Shown here in pieces: positions 40,701 through 50,367 of a stretch of DNA of 64,000 bases. Below the pieces are notes generated by a model, which saw only the letters and a list, made by a program, of their open reading frames with translations, made no database searches and was not told the origin of the DNA. A program made the translations under genes and the position numbers. How positions within the stretch are numbered: the stretch's first letter is position 1; the number at the start of each line of letters is the position of its first letter. This stretch comes from Glaciihabitans sp. INWT7 (GTDB lineage Bacteria; Actinomycetota; Actinomycetes; Actinomycetales; Microbacteriaceae), in contig NZ_CP043653.1 in assembly GCF_014217685.1 (NCBI RefSeq), forward strand, positions 996,419 through 1,060,418, read 5' to 3'.

Positions 40701-41906
40701 CTAGGACTCCAGCAATCGAGTGAGCTCCGGGCCGACAAGTGCATCTTCGATGAGGAATCCGTCGTGACCGAACTTGGAGTGGATGACCACGGCCCGGCCG
40801 CCGTCGATGTTGCCAGAGACGCCGGCTGCAACGGTGACCTGGTCGGCGAGGGGGAACAGTCTGTCGCTGTCGATTCCGAGCACGACGTTCTTCGCGGTCA
40901 CGCGGGAGAGGGCGGCCGCCACACCACCGCGGTCCCGACCGATGTCGTGCGAATTCATCGCCTGCACGAGCAGTACATAGCTGTTGGCATCGAATCGCCG
41001 GGTGAACTTGTTGCCGTGGAAGTCGAGGTAGCTCTCCACGGCGAACTTGCCCTCGGCGCCGAGGGGGCTCACGCTCGACTGCCAACTGCGTTCGAACCGG
41101 TCGTTGAGCTCGGTGGGCGAGCGGTAGTTGAGGAGCGCCATCCGTCGGGCGAGGGAGAGACCGCGGGAGGGGCCGTCGCCATCGGCATTCTCGTAGTAGT
41201 CGCCGTCGGCGAACTTCGCATCCATCGTGATGGCTTCGATCTGCACCGAGTTGAGCGCGATCTGGTCGGCGCTCGAGATGGTCGGCGCGGCGATGATCGC
41301 CACCCGATCGAGGCGATCGGGATGTCCGATGGCCCATTCGAGGGCCTGCATGCCTCCCATGGATCCTCCGATCACGGCCGCCCAGCGCTCGATACCGATC
41401 GCGTCGGAGAGCGCGACCTGTGCGGAGACCTGGTCGCGGATGGTGAGGTAGGGAAACCGGGCTCCCCACTCCCGCCCGTCCGGGGCGAGGGACGCGGGGC
41501 CGGTGCTGCCCTGGCAGCCCCCGAGCATGTTCGGGGCGACGACGAACCAGCGGTCGGTGTCGACGGCCTTTCCCGGACCGATGATGCCTGACCACCATCC
41601 GGCGGTGGGGTGTCCCGGGGCCGCGGATCCGACCACGTGGCTGTCGCCGGTGAGTGCGTGCAGCACCAGGACGGCGTTACTCCGTTCGGCGTCGAGCTCG
41701 CCCCAGGTCTCGTAGGCGATGCGGCCAGAGGGGATGCCGCCGCCGCGCTCGAACTGCTGGGCGCCGATGGAGACGAAGAGGCGGTCGCCGGGGTTGTCGC
41801 CGTCTCGCCACGCTCCGGTGGCCGGTGGCTTGCCGATCATGGCCCGCGTGTTCGCTTCGGTCACGAAGCTCGATGGGACCGTGTCCTCGGAAGTCTGCCA
41901 ATCCAT
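40701..41906 (-). CDS. metX: homoserine O-acetyltransferase
   Basis: An alpha/beta hydrolase-fold enzyme (401 aa) that acetylates homoserine with acetyl-CoA in methionine synthesis. Motifs include NAVLVLHALTGDSHVVG near residue 80, PNMLGGCQGSTGPASL (the family-specific loop) near 125, the nucleophile Ser in VIGGSMGGMQALEWAI near 160, and the C-terminal catalytic His in KFGHDGFLIE. Acetyl- rather than succinyl-transfer is inferred from the actinobacterial MetX type. It lies downstream of metY on the same strand but after a strong hairpin. A GATACT box nine bases before the ATG could give it its own promoter. Confidence 0.94.
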   Translation of the reverse strand: MDWQTSEDTVPSSFVTEANTRAMIGKPPATGAWRDGDNPGDRLFVSIGAQQFERGGGIPSGRIAYETWGELDAERSNAVLVLHALTGDSHVVGSAAPGHPTAGWWSGIIGPGKAVDTDRWFVVAPNMLGGCQGSTGPASLAPDGREWGARFPYLTIRDQVSAQVALSDAIGIERWAAVIGGSMGGMQALEWAIGHPDRLDRVAIIAAPTISSADQIALNSVQIEAITMDAKFADGDYYENADGDGPSRGLSLARRMALLNYRSPTELNDRFERSWQSSVSPLGAEGKFAVESYLDFHGNKFTRRFDANSYVLLVQAMNSHDIGRDRGGVAAALSRVTAKNVVLGIDSDRLFPLADQVTVAAGVSGNIDGGRAVVIHSKFGHDGFLIEDALVGPELTRLLES

Positions 41907-41972
41907 GTCTCAGCAAGTATCGCAAGTTCTGCCGGGGGAGCGGCCTTTGTTACGGTTCGACCGCGTAGGACA

Positions 41973-42010
41973 GCGGTCGGGCGGTGTGCGTCAGCACACC
42001 ACCCGACCGC
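41973..42010. terminator. strong hairpin between metY and metX
   Basis: A 17-bp stem with one mismatch and a GTCA loop (arms 41973-41989 and 41994-42010) begins eight bases after the metY stop. It is followed by no T-run on the minus strand. It should stop or attenuate transcription from metY into metX. Confidence 0.7.
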
Positions 42011-42018
42011 GGCAATCG

Positions 42019-43347
42019 TTACGCGCTCTGTGCCGCCTTCGTGACGGCGCGAGCCGCCGCGAGCCCTGCGGAGAGGTCGGCGATGATGTCGTCGATGTTC
42101 TCGAGACCGACCGAGAGCCGCACCAGACCGGGCGTGACGCCCGAGGTGAGCTGCTGCTCCGGAGTGAGCTGCGAGTGGGTGGTCGACGCCGGGTGGATGA
42201 TCAGGCTGCGCACGTCTCCGATGTTGGCGAGGTGGCTGAACAGGCTCACACTGTCGACGAGGGCGGCTCCGGCATCCACTCCGCCCTTGAGCTCGAACGA
42301 CAGCACGGCCCCGACGCCCTGGGGGGCGTACTCGTTTGCCTTGGCGTACCACGGGCTCGACGGGAGTCCCGAGTAGTTGACCGAGGCGACGTCGTCGTGG
42401 TTGTCGAGCCACTCGGCAACGGCCTGGGCATTCTGCACGTGACGCTCGATGCGCAGGCTCAGGGTCTCGATGCCCTGGATGAGCTGCCACGCGCTCGCCG
42501 GGGCGATGGCGGAGCCCAGGTCGCGCAGCAACTGCACGCGAGCCTTGATGATGTAGGCGATGCCATCTCCGAGCACGGTGGTGTAGCTCGCACCGTGGTA
42601 CGACGGGTCCGGCTCGGTGAGGCCCGGGAACTTCTCCACGTTCTTCGACCACTCGAACTTTCCGCCATCGACGATGATCCCGCCGATTACAGTGCCGTGA
42701 CCGCCGAGGAACTTGGTCGCGGAGTGCACGACGATGTCGGCTCCGTGCTCGAACGGGCGGATCAGGTACGGTGTCGCGATCGTGTTGTCGACGATGAGCG
42801 GAACGCCGTTCTCGTGGGCGACATCCGCGACCTTCTTGATGTCGAGGATGTTGATCTTCGGATTTCCGATGGTCTCGGCGAAGAACAACTTGGTGTTCGG
42901 GCGGACGGCGGCAGCCCATTCTGCGGCGTCGTCCTGGTCCTCGACGAAGGTCGTCTCGATGCCGAGCTTCTTCAGCGTGTACTTGAAGAGGTTGTACGTT
43001 CCGCCGTAGATGGAGGATGACGACACGATGTGGTCGCCCGCCTCGGCGATGTTGAGCACGGCGATGGTCTCCGCGGCCTGGCCGGAGGAGACGAGCAGGG
43101 CGGCGGTGCCCCCCTCGAGAGCGGCGACACGCTCTTCGACGACGTTCTGGGTCGGGTTCTGGATGCGTGTGTAGATGTTGCCGAACTCCGCCAGGGCGAA
43201 CAGGTTCTTGGCGTGCTCGGCGCTGTTGAAGACATAGGAGGTGGTCTGGTAGATCGGAGTCGCGCGAGCGTTGGTCACGGGATCGGGCGCCGCACCCGTG
43301 TGGATCTGCTTGGTCTCGAACTTCCAGTCGGCCGCGTTGTCGCTCAT
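42019..43347 (-). CDS. metY: O-acetylhomoserine aminocarboxypropyltransferase/cysteine synthase family
   Basis: A PLP enzyme (442 aa) of the Cys/Met metabolism family that makes homocysteine from O-acetylhomoserine and sulfide. The N-terminus FETKQIHTGAAPDPVTNARATPIYQTTSYVF, the motif RIQNPTQNVVEERVAALEGG, the PLP-binding Lys in VHSATKFLGGHGTVIGG near residue 218, and the C-terminal LVRLSVGLENIDDIIADL are characteristic. The size and the IQNPT form favour MetY over MetB or MetC. A GAGGAGAG site precedes the ATG. With metX it forms the direct sulfhydrylation branch of methionine synthesis. Confidence 0.94.
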   Translation of the reverse strand: MSDNAADWKFETKQIHTGAAPDPVTNARATPIYQTTSYVFNSAEHAKNLFALAEFGNIYTRIQNPTQNVVEERVAALEGGTAALLVSSGQAAETIAVLNIAEAGDHIVSSSSIYGGTYNLFKYTLKKLGIETTFVEDQDDAAEWAAAVRPNTKLFFAETIGNPKINILDIKKVADVAHENGVPLIVDNTIATPYLIRPFEHGADIVVHSATKFLGGHGTVIGGIIVDGGKFEWSKNVEKFPGLTEPDPSYHGASYTTVLGDGIAYIIKARVQLLRDLGSAIAPASAWQLIQGIETLSLRIERHVQNAQAVAEWLDNHDDVASVNYSGLPSSPWYAKANEYAPQGVGAVLSFELKGGVDAGAALVDSVSLFSHLANIGDVRSLIIHPASTTHSQLTPEQQLTSGVTPGLVRLSVGLENIDDIIADLSAGLAAARAVTKAAQSA

Positions 43348-43499
43348 GGGTCTCTCCTCAAAGTAGTGCGAGCAGGGTAATCGCTCGCAGAGGCGAGCAT
43401 AGGCACCGCTCCGGCGGGGATCAATGGCGCATGACATCCGGCGTAATAGTGATCGAAAGCGAATTTGACACATGAGACTACTTTTGTGAGAGTACTCAG

Positions 43500-44078
43500 G
43501 TGTCTTCTATCCGCCTCTTCGTGCTCGGTTCGCTTGCCGACCGTGGAGCGATGCACGGTCACGCGCTGCGCGTGCTGGCCGAGCAGGAGCACATCGACGA
43601 GTGGACCGACTTCACGGTCGGTGCGGTCTACGGAGTGCTCAAGCGCCTCGCTACGGAGGGCCTCATCGAGGTGGTGCGCACCGAGCGTGAGGGCAACTAT
43701 CCCGAACGCCAGGTCTACGACGTCACCTCCTCCGGCTCGCTCGCGCTCGACGATCTGCGGCGAGAGGGTCTCGAATTCTTCGAACTGCATCCGGATGCCT
43801 TCGATCTCGCGTTCTCGCGCCTCGATCCCGATCGACTCGACGAGCTCGAGGGCATCATCAGCACCCGCATCGCGGCACTCGAGCGCCTGCTCGAGGACAC
43901 GGCCGCACACCATAAGCAGGTCGACCAGTACCTGTGGAAATCCGAGCAGTGGGCGATGAGCCACCAGCTCGCCAAACTCGAGGGCGAAATCGCCTGGCAC
44001 CACAGTCTCCTCACGGCGCTGCCCGAGATCATCTCTGACGAACTGACCAAGAGGTCCGCGAAAGGACTCAAATCATGA
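43500..44078 (+). CDS. PadR family transcriptional regulator
   Basis: A 192-residue PadR-type regulator. The N-terminal winged helix (SIRLFVLGSLADRGAMHGHALRVLAEQ...TVGAVYGVLKRLATEGLIEVVRTE, about 2-85) is followed by a helical C-terminal dimerisation domain (about 110-185). Its stop overlaps the start of the MFS gene (ATGA), so it probably represses its own operon and responds to a pump substrate. A GTG start at 43500 without a ribosome binding site; TTGACA lies at 43465-43470. GAGTACTC, a short palindrome, occurs just before the start. Confidence 0.88.
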   Translation: MSSIRLFVLGSLADRGAMHGHALRVLAEQEHIDEWTDFTVGAVYGVLKRLATEGLIEVVRTEREGNYPERQVYDVTSSGSLALDDLRREGLEFFELHPDAFDLAFSRLDPDRLDELEGIISTRIAALERLLEDTAAHHKQVDQYLWKSEQWAMSHQLAKLEGEIAWHHSLLTALPEIISDELTKRSAKGLKS

Positions 44079-45661
44079 CCGAAACATCCGAGGCGACAGC
44101 CAACCGCCCACCGTCTTGGGTTGCGCCACCAGGAGTGACCGACAAGCGTGCCTGGGGATCCCTCGCGGTGCTGCTCATCGGGCTCTTCATGTCTCTCCTC
44201 GACACCACCATCGTGAACGTGGCTCTTCCCACCATCCGCGACAGCATCAACGCCAACGAGGCGACGCTGGCCTGGATCATCTCCGGCTATGCCCTCGCGT
44301 TCGGCCTTGTGCTGATCCCGGCTGGTCGCATCGGCGACCGATTCGGGCACAAGTGGGTGTTCTTCACGGGGCTCGCGCTGTTCACGGTTGCGAGTCTGTT
44401 CGCCGGGCTCGCTCAGAACTCCACCGAATTGATCGTCGCCCGGGTGCTGCAGGGGGCTGGCGGCGGCATCTTCTTCCCGCCGGTCACCGCGTTCATCCAG
44501 CTGCTCTTCCCGCCGATGAAGCGGGGCAAGGCCTTCGCCATCCTCGGCGCCGTGCTCGGCGTGTCCTCCGCGCTCGGGCCGGTGGTCGGCGGCCTCCTGA
44601 TCCAGGCCCTCGGCACGGCCACCGGGTGGCGGTACATCTTCTTCGTGAACCTGCCGATCGGCGTGATCGCGCTGGTCGCCGCGGTAATCGTGCTTCCCAA
44701 GCTCGTCGCGGGGGAGAAGGCATCAATGGACATCATCGGCCTCCTGCTGCTTGCCGGCGGTCTCGTCGCGATCCTCGTTCCGCTGATCCAGGGGCAGGAC
44801 GAGGGGTGGCCGCTCTGGACCTACCTCTCGCTGGCCGGAGGCGCGATTCTGATCGTGCTGTTCGCGCTGTGGGAGCTGAGGCTCGCCCGTCGCGGGTCTT
44901 CCCCCCTGGTTCCTCCGCATCTTTTTTCCCACCCGGCCTTCACCGGGGGCACCATCCTCGCGCTGGTGTATTTCGCGGCTTTCACGAGCATCTTCTTCAC
45001 GATCTCGCTGCTCTGGCAGGCGGGCCTCGGGCACACCGCGCTCGAGTCCGGCCTCGTGTCCATCCCCTTCGCCGTCGCCAACATCGTCGGAGCGTCCCAG
45101 AGTGACCGTGTCGCTCAGAAGCTCGGGCGCAACGTGCTGGTGCTCGGTGCCGCCCTGGTGGCTGTCGGCCTCATCGCCCTGTGGATCATCTTCCTCACGG
45201 TGAAGCCAACGGACCTCACGAACTGGATTCTGCTCGGCCCGCTCGCCATCGCCGGATTCGGCAACGGGTTCTTCATCGCGCCGAACTCCCGGTTCATCGT
45301 GGCGACTGTCGACCGCACAGAGGCGGGAGCCGCGAGCGGGGTCATCGGCACGATGCAGCGCATCGGAAGCGCCATCGGCATCGCCGTCGTCTCGAGCGTC
45401 CTCTTCGGGGTGGCTAATCTCTCCGGGCTCAAGACGGAGGTCGCCGACAAGGTGGCCAAGGCGCTGCCCGATGCGATGAAGAGCGGGGACTACGCGACTC
45501 CCGCGGCCGCGGCGAAGGCACTCGGGTCCCGGATCTCCCAGTCGAGTCTCGCAACTCACTTCGGGGACGCGGCGACCGTATCGATGCTCGTGAGTGCGAT
45601 CTTCGCGATCGTGGCCCTCGCGCTCGTCTTCACCCTGCCGAAGCGGGTCAACCTGCACTGA
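44075..45661 (+). CDS. MFS transporter, EmrB/QacA type drug exporter (DHA2)
   Basis: A 528-residue, 14-segment multidrug exporter of the DHA2 family. Motif D1 (LLDTTIVNVALPTIRDSI, near 42-60), motif A (GRIGDRFGHKWVFFTGL) and motif C (GAVLGVSSALGPVVGGLL) are all present. The C-terminal region (about 440-500) is an extra hydrophilic loop rich in Ala and Lys before the last membrane segment. It is translationally coupled to the PadR gene upstream. Substrates are likely lipophilic drugs or toxins; the exact one is unknown. Confidence 0.92.
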   Translation: MTETSEATANRPPSWVAPPGVTDKRAWGSLAVLLIGLFMSLLDTTIVNVALPTIRDSINANEATLAWIISGYALAFGLVLIPAGRIGDRFGHKWVFFTGLALFTVASLFAGLAQNSTELIVARVLQGAGGGIFFPPVTAFIQLLFPPMKRGKAFAILGAVLGVSSALGPVVGGLLIQALGTATGWRYIFFVNLPIGVIALVAAVIVLPKLVAGEKASMDIIGLLLLAGGLVAILVPLIQGQDEGWPLWTYLSLAGGAILIVLFALWELRLARRGSSPLVPPHLFSHPAFTGGTILALVYFAAFTSIFFTISLLWQAGLGHTALESGLVSIPFAVANIVGASQSDRVAQKLGRNVLVLGAALVAVGLIALWIIFLTVKPTDLTNWILLGPLAIAGFGNGFFIAPNSRFIVATVDRTEAGAASGVIGTMQRIGSAIGIAVVSSVLFGVANLSGLKTEVADKVAKALPDAMKSGDYATPAAAAKALGSRISQSSLATHFGDAATVSMLVSAIFAIVALALVFTLPKRVNLH

Positions 45662-45676
45662 GCCCCGCCGCGACCG

Positions 45677-46792
45677 TCACCGGTCCCGGGTCGAGCCGGT
45701 CGGATCCTTTCGCGAGGGTCCGGCCGGCTTTCTCTCCTTTCCGGTATCGAGCTCGATGAACAACCAGCGCGGCTTCGGCTCGATGATCGGGCGGAAGATG
45801 CGACGGATGAGCGGGCTCGCGAGGGCGATCGAGATCGCGATGCCGGCGAGGATCACGGCGACGAGTAGCAGATCGGGGGTCGGATCGTTCTTGAGGATCC
45901 CCGTCTCGCGCAGGGGGTAGAGGATGAAACTGTGCAGCAGGTACACGTACATGGTGGCCTGGCCGAAGCCGGTGATCCAGGTCTCCGAGCGGGGCACCAG
46001 CACGAAGAAGGCGGCGCTCAGCAGCGTCGCGAGCAGCAGGAATGCGAGTCGCACCAGCCCGGCCCACCAGTCCGTCTGGCCCAGTCCGTCGTAGGAGTCG
46101 TCATAGAAGAGCCAGTGCACGTCGATCGACTTCCAGAAGTCGATGAAGAGCACCAGTGAGACCGCCCACGCGGCGAAGACCGCGATCGCGACCCCGCGGA
46201 TGAGCCAGGTTTGCCGCTCGATGACATGCCACTTCTCTACGAGCTTCCACTGGCGCAACTGCCAGCCGAGCACGAAGAAGGGCAGGATGCCGATGGCTCG
46301 CGAGAGCGAGAAGGTGCTGTCGACATTGCTGAAGTACCCCACACCGATGGAAAAAAGCACGGACAAGAGCAGTGGCCAGCGCAGCAGCACGAGGTAGGGC
46401 AGCACGAGCCGGAACACCCCGAGGGCGAGCAGGAACCACAGAGTCCAGTGCGGCGTGGTGGGGTTGGCGCTCGTCGTGCCCTCCACCAGGTACTGCACGA
46501 CGGTCCAGATCGTCTGCATGATCACATAGGGCAGCAGGATGTCGGTGATCACGCGTTTCATCTGCCGGGAGCTCGGCGGGGCGGCGTTCGAGAAGTAGCC
46601 GCTGATCAGGGCGAATGCGGGCATGTGGAAGGCATAGATGAACAGGTAGACCACGAGAGCGCGATCGTTGTCGGCGGTGAGCCGCTGCACCCCGTGCCCC
46701 ACAACGACCAGGGCGACGCAGGCGAACCGCGCGTTGTCCCACAGCGGAACCCGCTGCTTTCGTGGGGCAGGGGCGGTGGCGGTGCTCGTCAT
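45677..46792 (-). CDS. membrane acyltransferase family 3 protein
   Basis: A 371-residue integral membrane protein with about ten hydrophobic segments, of the acyltransferase_3 family (OafA/fucose O-acetylase-like). It has LWDNARFACVALVVVGHGVQRL at the first segment, where the catalytic His of the family occurs, FHMPAFALISGYFS near residue 55, and THWTLWFLLAL-like sequence near 115. It probably O-acetylates a surface carbohydrate or lipid-linked sugar. A TATGGT box lies six bases before the ATG, with no ribosome binding site, suggesting a leaderless mRNA. It is divergent from the SDR gene. Confidence 0.8.
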   Translation of the reverse strand: MTSTATAPAPRKQRVPLWDNARFACVALVVVGHGVQRLTADNDRALVVYLFIYAFHMPAFALISGYFSNAAPPSSRQMKRVITDILLPYVIMQTIWTVVQYLVEGTTSANPTTPHWTLWFLLALGVFRLVLPYLVLLRWPLLLSVLFSIGVGYFSNVDSTFSLSRAIGILPFFVLGWQLRQWKLVEKWHVIERQTWLIRGVAIAVFAAWAVSLVLFIDFWKSIDVHWLFYDDSYDGLGQTDWWAGLVRLAFLLLATLLSAAFFVLVPRSETWITGFGQATMYVYLLHSFILYPLRETGILKNDPTPDLLLVAVILAGIAISIALASPLIRRIFRPIIEPKPRWLFIELDTGKERKPAGPSRKDPTGSTRDR

Positions 46793-46842
46793 GCGATCAC
46801 CATAGCCGCGCTACGGTTGAAGGGGGCCAACGAGGGAGAGCA

Positions 46843-47634
46843 GTGACGTCACGACGCGTGGTGGTAACCGGTGCGAGTTCGGGAATCGGAGCGGCGACGG
46901 TGCGGCTGTTCCGCTCGCAGGGCTGGGATGTGGTGGGCGTGGCCCGCCGCACCGACCGGCTGGAGGCGCTCGCCGCGGAGACCGGTGCCGACATCTTCAC
47001 CGCCGACGTCACCGACCAGGCGCAGGTCGACGCACTCCGGGACTACCTCGCCCACCTCGGTCCGGTGCACGCTCTCGTCAACAACGCGGGTGGCGCCTTC
47101 GGAATGGCCTCGGTCGAAGAGAGCGATGCCGAGGACTGGGTGCGCATGTTCGACGTGAACGTGGTCGCCGTCAAGCGGGTCACGAGTGCCCTCCTCCCGC
47201 TGTTGCGGGCCGCGGCCGCGCTGCCGGATGCCGCGGGCGTCGCCCATGCCGACATCCTCACCGTCACGTCGATCGCCGGCCACATCGCCTACGAGGGCGG
47301 TGGCGGATACAACGCCGCGAAATTCGCCGCACACGCCCTGGTCGGCGTGCTGCGGCTGGAGCTCGCCGGCGAGCCGATCCGGGTGCTCGAGGTGGCCCCC
47401 GGCATGGTGAAGACCGACGAGTTCTCTCTCGTGCGCTTCGCGGGAGATCAGGCACGGGCCGATGCCGTCTACGACAACGTGGCGAACCCCCTGCATGCCG
47501 AGGACATCGCCGAGGCGATCGTGCACGCGATCGAACTTCCCGGATTCGTGAACCTCGACCTCGTCACGATCAAACCGGTGGCACAGGCCGCCCCGCACAA
47601 GGTGATCAGGGGAGCTCTCGCACCGAAGCTGTAG
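46843..47634 (+). CDS. SDR family oxidoreductase
   Basis: A 263-residue classical short-chain dehydrogenase. The cofactor motif TGASSGIG is near residues 8-15, and Arg after VVGVARR suggests NADP preference. NNAGGAFG is near 84. The catalytic Ser is in VTSIAGHIAYEGGGGYNAAKFAAHAL with Tyr and Lys in YNAAK. It most resembles the YdfG-type 3-hydroxy acid dehydrogenases/serine dehydrogenases. GTG start with a GAGGGAGAG site. Its 3' end overlaps the convergent MFS gene by 29 bases. Confidence 0.86.
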   Translation: MTSRRVVVTGASSGIGAATVRLFRSQGWDVVGVARRTDRLEALAAETGADIFTADVTDQAQVDALRDYLAHLGPVHALVNNAGGAFGMASVEESDAEDWVRMFDVNVVAVKRVTSALLPLLRAAAALPDAAGVAHADILTVTSIAGHIAYEGGGGYNAAKFAAHALVGVLRLELAGEPIRVLEVAPGMVKTDEFSLVRFAGDQARADAVYDNVANPLHAEDIAEAIVHAIELPGFVNLDLVTIKPVAQAAPHKVIRGALAPKL

Positions 47635-49081
47635 CGCCAGAGGGCAGTTCATCGGCCACATCCGCGAAGGCGAGCTTCGGCACGAAGAAGAGCAGAACGG
47701 CGGCCACGAGGGCGCCGACGCCGCAGATGATCCACACGGTGAGGTAGCCGCTGAGGCTCGAGGCTGTGGTCGTCGCCGCGGTGAGCACGCCCATGGCGAG
47801 CACGATCCCGAAGATCGCCGAGGCGAACGACCCGCCGATCGTCTTGGTCGTGTTGGTGAGCGCTGCGGCGATTCCGGTCTGTCCGCGAGGTGCCGCCGCA
47901 GCGGCGGCCGCCGGCATCGCGCCGACCAGTGCTCCGGATCCGATGCCGGCGATGAACATGTTGAGGAACACCTCCCAGGTCTCCAGGTGGAACGGTACGA
48001 ACAGCAGGTAGCCGGTGGCGACGAGGAAGGCGGCGATGATGAGGGCCACCCGCGGAGAGAGCCAGCGGGACACGAGCGGAAAGAGCAGCGCGCCCCCGAT
48101 CATCGAGATGAGATACACCCCGATGAGAGTGGAGCGGTCTCCGGAGTCGAGACCGAGGCCGTAGCCGTTGGCCCTGTCCGTGCCCGCATAGGCGCTGAGC
48201 GGGGCCTGCGCCCCCAGCAGGCTGATGCCGATGAGGCCGGCGGTGAGCTGCACCGGCCACATGTTCGGCTGGCGAAGCACCCGAAGGTCGATCGCCGGGT
48301 CGTCCTGCTTCAGCTCGTAGAGCCCGAACGGCACGAACACCAGCAACCCGAGCACGATGAGGATGTACACCCACCACGCCTCGAGTCCGTTGAGCCGCAG
48401 GAAGGTCAGGCCGGAAGTGATCAGCAACAGCCCGATGGTGAGCAGGCTGAAACCGACCACATCGAGGCGTCGCCCCGGCAGCGGAGTCGACTCCGGCACG
48501 CCGAACAGCACCGCGAAGAAGACCAGCGTGACGGCGATCGCCGGGATGGCGAGCGTGAGCGGCACGTTCTCTCCGAACCATCCGAAGACCCGTCCGCCAA
48601 GCAACGCGCCGACGATCGCCCCGGCCTCGAGCGCTACTACGAGGAAACCCGCGGCGCGTCGCGTCTGGGATGCGCCCCTGCCGGTGCGCCGGCCACGGTC
48701 GAAGATGAGTGCCACCTCGAGCGGAAGCCAGACGACGTAGAAGCCCTGAAGGGCCCACGCGATGAGGAAGGTGGTGAAGTTGTCTGCTAAGACGAGAGCC
48801 CAGCTCGCCCCGGCCGTGAGCACCGTCGAGACCAGCAGGATGCGCTTGTGCCCGAACATGTCGCCGAGTTTTGCCAGGATCGGCACGACGAGCGCGGAGA
48901 GCAGCAGCTGTGCCGCCTCGAACCAGTTGAAGTCGGCATCCCGTATCTGGAGGTATTTCACCAGGTCGCTGATCAGGGGCACGTAATAGCCCTGCAGGAT
49001 GCCGCTCACGATCTCGACCAGGAACAGGTAGCCGATCAGGCCGAAGGTGATCGCCCCGGCCTTCGTGCGCACGGTTGTCAT
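47606..49081 (-). CDS. MFS transporter (14-segment type)
   Basis: A 491-residue MFS protein with about 14 hydrophobic segments, related to DHA2 drug exporters. KLGDMFGHKRILLVSTVLTAGAS is motif A, and a repeated-Ala stretch (GAMPAAAAAAAPRGQ) lies in the loop near residue 400. The GQTGIAAALTNTTKTIGGSFASAIFGI segment is typical of the group. A TAACAT box lies six bases before the ATG at 49081 and no ribosome binding site is visible, so the mRNA is probably leaderless. It is divergent from the phosphoribosyltransferase gene. Confidence 0.85.
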   Translation of the reverse strand: MTTVRTKAGAITFGLIGYLFLVEIVSGILQGYYVPLISDLVKYLQIRDADFNWFEAAQLLLSALVVPILAKLGDMFGHKRILLVSTVLTAGASWALVLADNFTTFLIAWALQGFYVVWLPLEVALIFDRGRRTGRGASQTRRAAGFLVVALEAGAIVGALLGGRVFGWFGENVPLTLAIPAIAVTLVFFAVLFGVPESTPLPGRRLDVVGFSLLTIGLLLITSGLTFLRLNGLEAWWVYILIVLGLLVFVPFGLYELKQDDPAIDLRVLRQPNMWPVQLTAGLIGISLLGAQAPLSAYAGTDRANGYGLGLDSGDRSTLIGVYLISMIGGALLFPLVSRWLSPRVALIIAAFLVATGYLLFVPFHLETWEVFLNMFIAGIGSGALVGAMPAAAAAAAPRGQTGIAAALTNTTKTIGGSFASAIFGIVLAMGVLTAATTTASSLSGYLTVWIICGVGALVAAVLLFFVPKLAFADVADELPSGATASVRELP

Positions 49082-49165
49082 GATCGGATGTTAGTGGGCG
49101 ATCGGGGGAGGCAAGAAGCACAGCGCGCGTTCTCCTGAGTACCGGGCAGCCGCTAGCGTGAAGCC

Positions 49166-49657
49166 ATGACAATCGATGAAGAGCACACCCCGGATCGCGA
49201 GATCCTGGGCTGGGACGAGTTCGGCGAGGCGAGTCGCGAGCTGGCGGCCCAGGTGCACGGGAGCGGATTCGTGCCCGACATGGTGGTGGCCATCGCCCGC
49301 GGGGGCCTGCTGCTCGCCGGATCGGTCGCCTACGCGCTCGATGTGAAGAGCTGCGGCGCCATCAACGTGGAGTTCTACACCGGGGTGGACCTTCGTCTGG
49401 CCGAGCCGGTGTTGCTGTCACCGATGCTCGACACGCCCTCCGTCTCCGGGCAGAAGGTGCTGCTGGTCGACGACGTCTCGGACTCCGGTCGCACCCTCGC
49501 GATGGTCCTCGAGCTGCTGGTCAAGGCGGGGGCGGATGTGCGCAGCCTCTGTCTGTACTCCAAGCCGCAGACCGTGCTCGAGCCCGACTTCGTCTGGCGG
49601 AGGACATCCAAGTGGATCGCCTTCCCCTGGTCGTCCCTCCCCCCGGTCACCGTGTGA
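49166..49657 (+). CDS. phosphoribosyltransferase family protein
   Basis: A 163-residue type I phosphoribosyltransferase. The PRPP-binding signature [14 protein letters not shown] is near residues 93-106, and [14 protein letters not shown] (PPi loop) near 40. The short form resembles xanthine/hypoxanthine phosphoribosyltransferases of the Gpt type or archaeal-like purine transferases. The base used cannot be decided. A TAGCGT box six bases before the ATG indicates a leaderless mRNA. Its stop overlaps the GTG of ung, so the two are translated together, a link between nucleotide salvage and uracil repair. Confidence 0.85.
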   Translation: MTIDEEHTPDREILGWDEFGEASRELAAQVHGSGFVPDMVVAIARGGLLLAGSVAYALDVKSCGAINVEFYTGVDLRLAEPVLLSPMLDTPSVSGQKVLLVDDVSDSGRTLAMVLELLVKAGADVRSLCLYSKPQTVLEPDFVWRRTSKWIAFPWSSLPPVTV

Positions 49658-50358
49658 CCGAGGACACGGGCGCGGGATCGACCCCCTCGGTTCTGACCGG
49701 CTCCATCGACCCGGAATGGGCGAGTGCGCTCCGGCCGGTCTCCGGGGTGATCTCGAAACTCCAGGAGTTCCTCGACGGCGAGGTCGCATCCGGTCGCGGG
49801 TACCTTCCCGCCGAGGGGAACGTCTTCCGGGCATTCACGTCTCCGTTTTCGCGGGTGAAGGTGCTCATCGTCGGACAGGATCCGTATCCGGGACTCGGGC
49901 ATCCGATCGGACTGTCCTTCGCCGTCGACCGGGCCGTGCGGCCGATTCCGCGGAGCCTCTGGAACATCTACAAGGAACTGCGGAGCGACGTCGGGGTCAC
50001 GCCTCCTCCGCACGGAGACCTCAGCGCCTGGTCGGATCAGGGGGTCATGCTTCTCAACCGCGTGCTGACCGTCGAGCCGGGTAAATCCGGATCGCACCGT
50101 CGCAAAGGGTGGGAGACCGTGACGGCGACAGCCATCCATGCGCTTGCCGAGCGGGGCGGCCCACTTGTTGCGATCCTGTGGGGGAAGGATGCCATCGCCC
50201 TCGAGCCGATGCTCGGCTCGGTTCCCGTGATCAAGTCCGTGCATCCGAGCCCGCTCTCGGCCGGGGGAGGGTTCTTCGGATCGCACCCGTTCAGCCGGGC
50301 GAATGCCGCACTCCTTTCGCAGGGAGCCTCACCGATCGACTGGACGATCCCGGCGTAA
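49654..50358 (+). CDS. ung: uracil-DNA glycosylase, family 1
   Basis: Base-excision repair enzyme (234 aa) that removes uracil from DNA. The water-activating loop is [18 protein letters not shown] with the catalytic Asp76. The usual His of PYHG is Pro, as in mycobacterial Ung. The minor-groove leucine loop is [21 protein letters not shown] with the catalytic His, and [22 protein letters not shown] is the middle signature. GTG start overlaps the upstream stop (GTGTGA). It is translationally coupled to the phosphoribosyltransferase gene. Confidence 0.95.
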   Translation: MTEDTGAGSTPSVLTGSIDPEWASALRPVSGVISKLQEFLDGEVASGRGYLPAEGNVFRAFTSPFSRVKVLIVGQDPYPGLGHPIGLSFAVDRAVRPIPRSLWNIYKELRSDVGVTPPPHGDLSAWSDQGVMLLNRVLTVEPGKSGSHRRKGWETVTATAIHALAERGGPLVAILWGKDAIALEPMLGSVPVIKSVHPSPLSAGGGFFGSHPFSRANAALLSQGASPIDWTIPA

Positions 50359-50367
50359 GCTCGGTTC

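Noticed and set aside
41955-41975. tRNA-like GGTTCGA sequence upstream of metX
   Set aside because: No acceptor, D or anticodon arms can be drawn around it. No tRNA gene was found in the window apart from the tRNA-like ends of tmRNA.
43348-43499. Possible SAM riboswitch upstream of metY
   Set aside because: The gap has a small GCTCGC/GCGAGC hairpin, but I could not fit the core of a known SAM or SAH riboswitch class. A covariance-model scan would decide it.
46857-46895. Another SigR-like GGGAAT...GTT
   Set aside because: It lies inside the SDR coding sequence and the spacing is 21, not 18; it corresponds to conserved codons of the glycine motif region.
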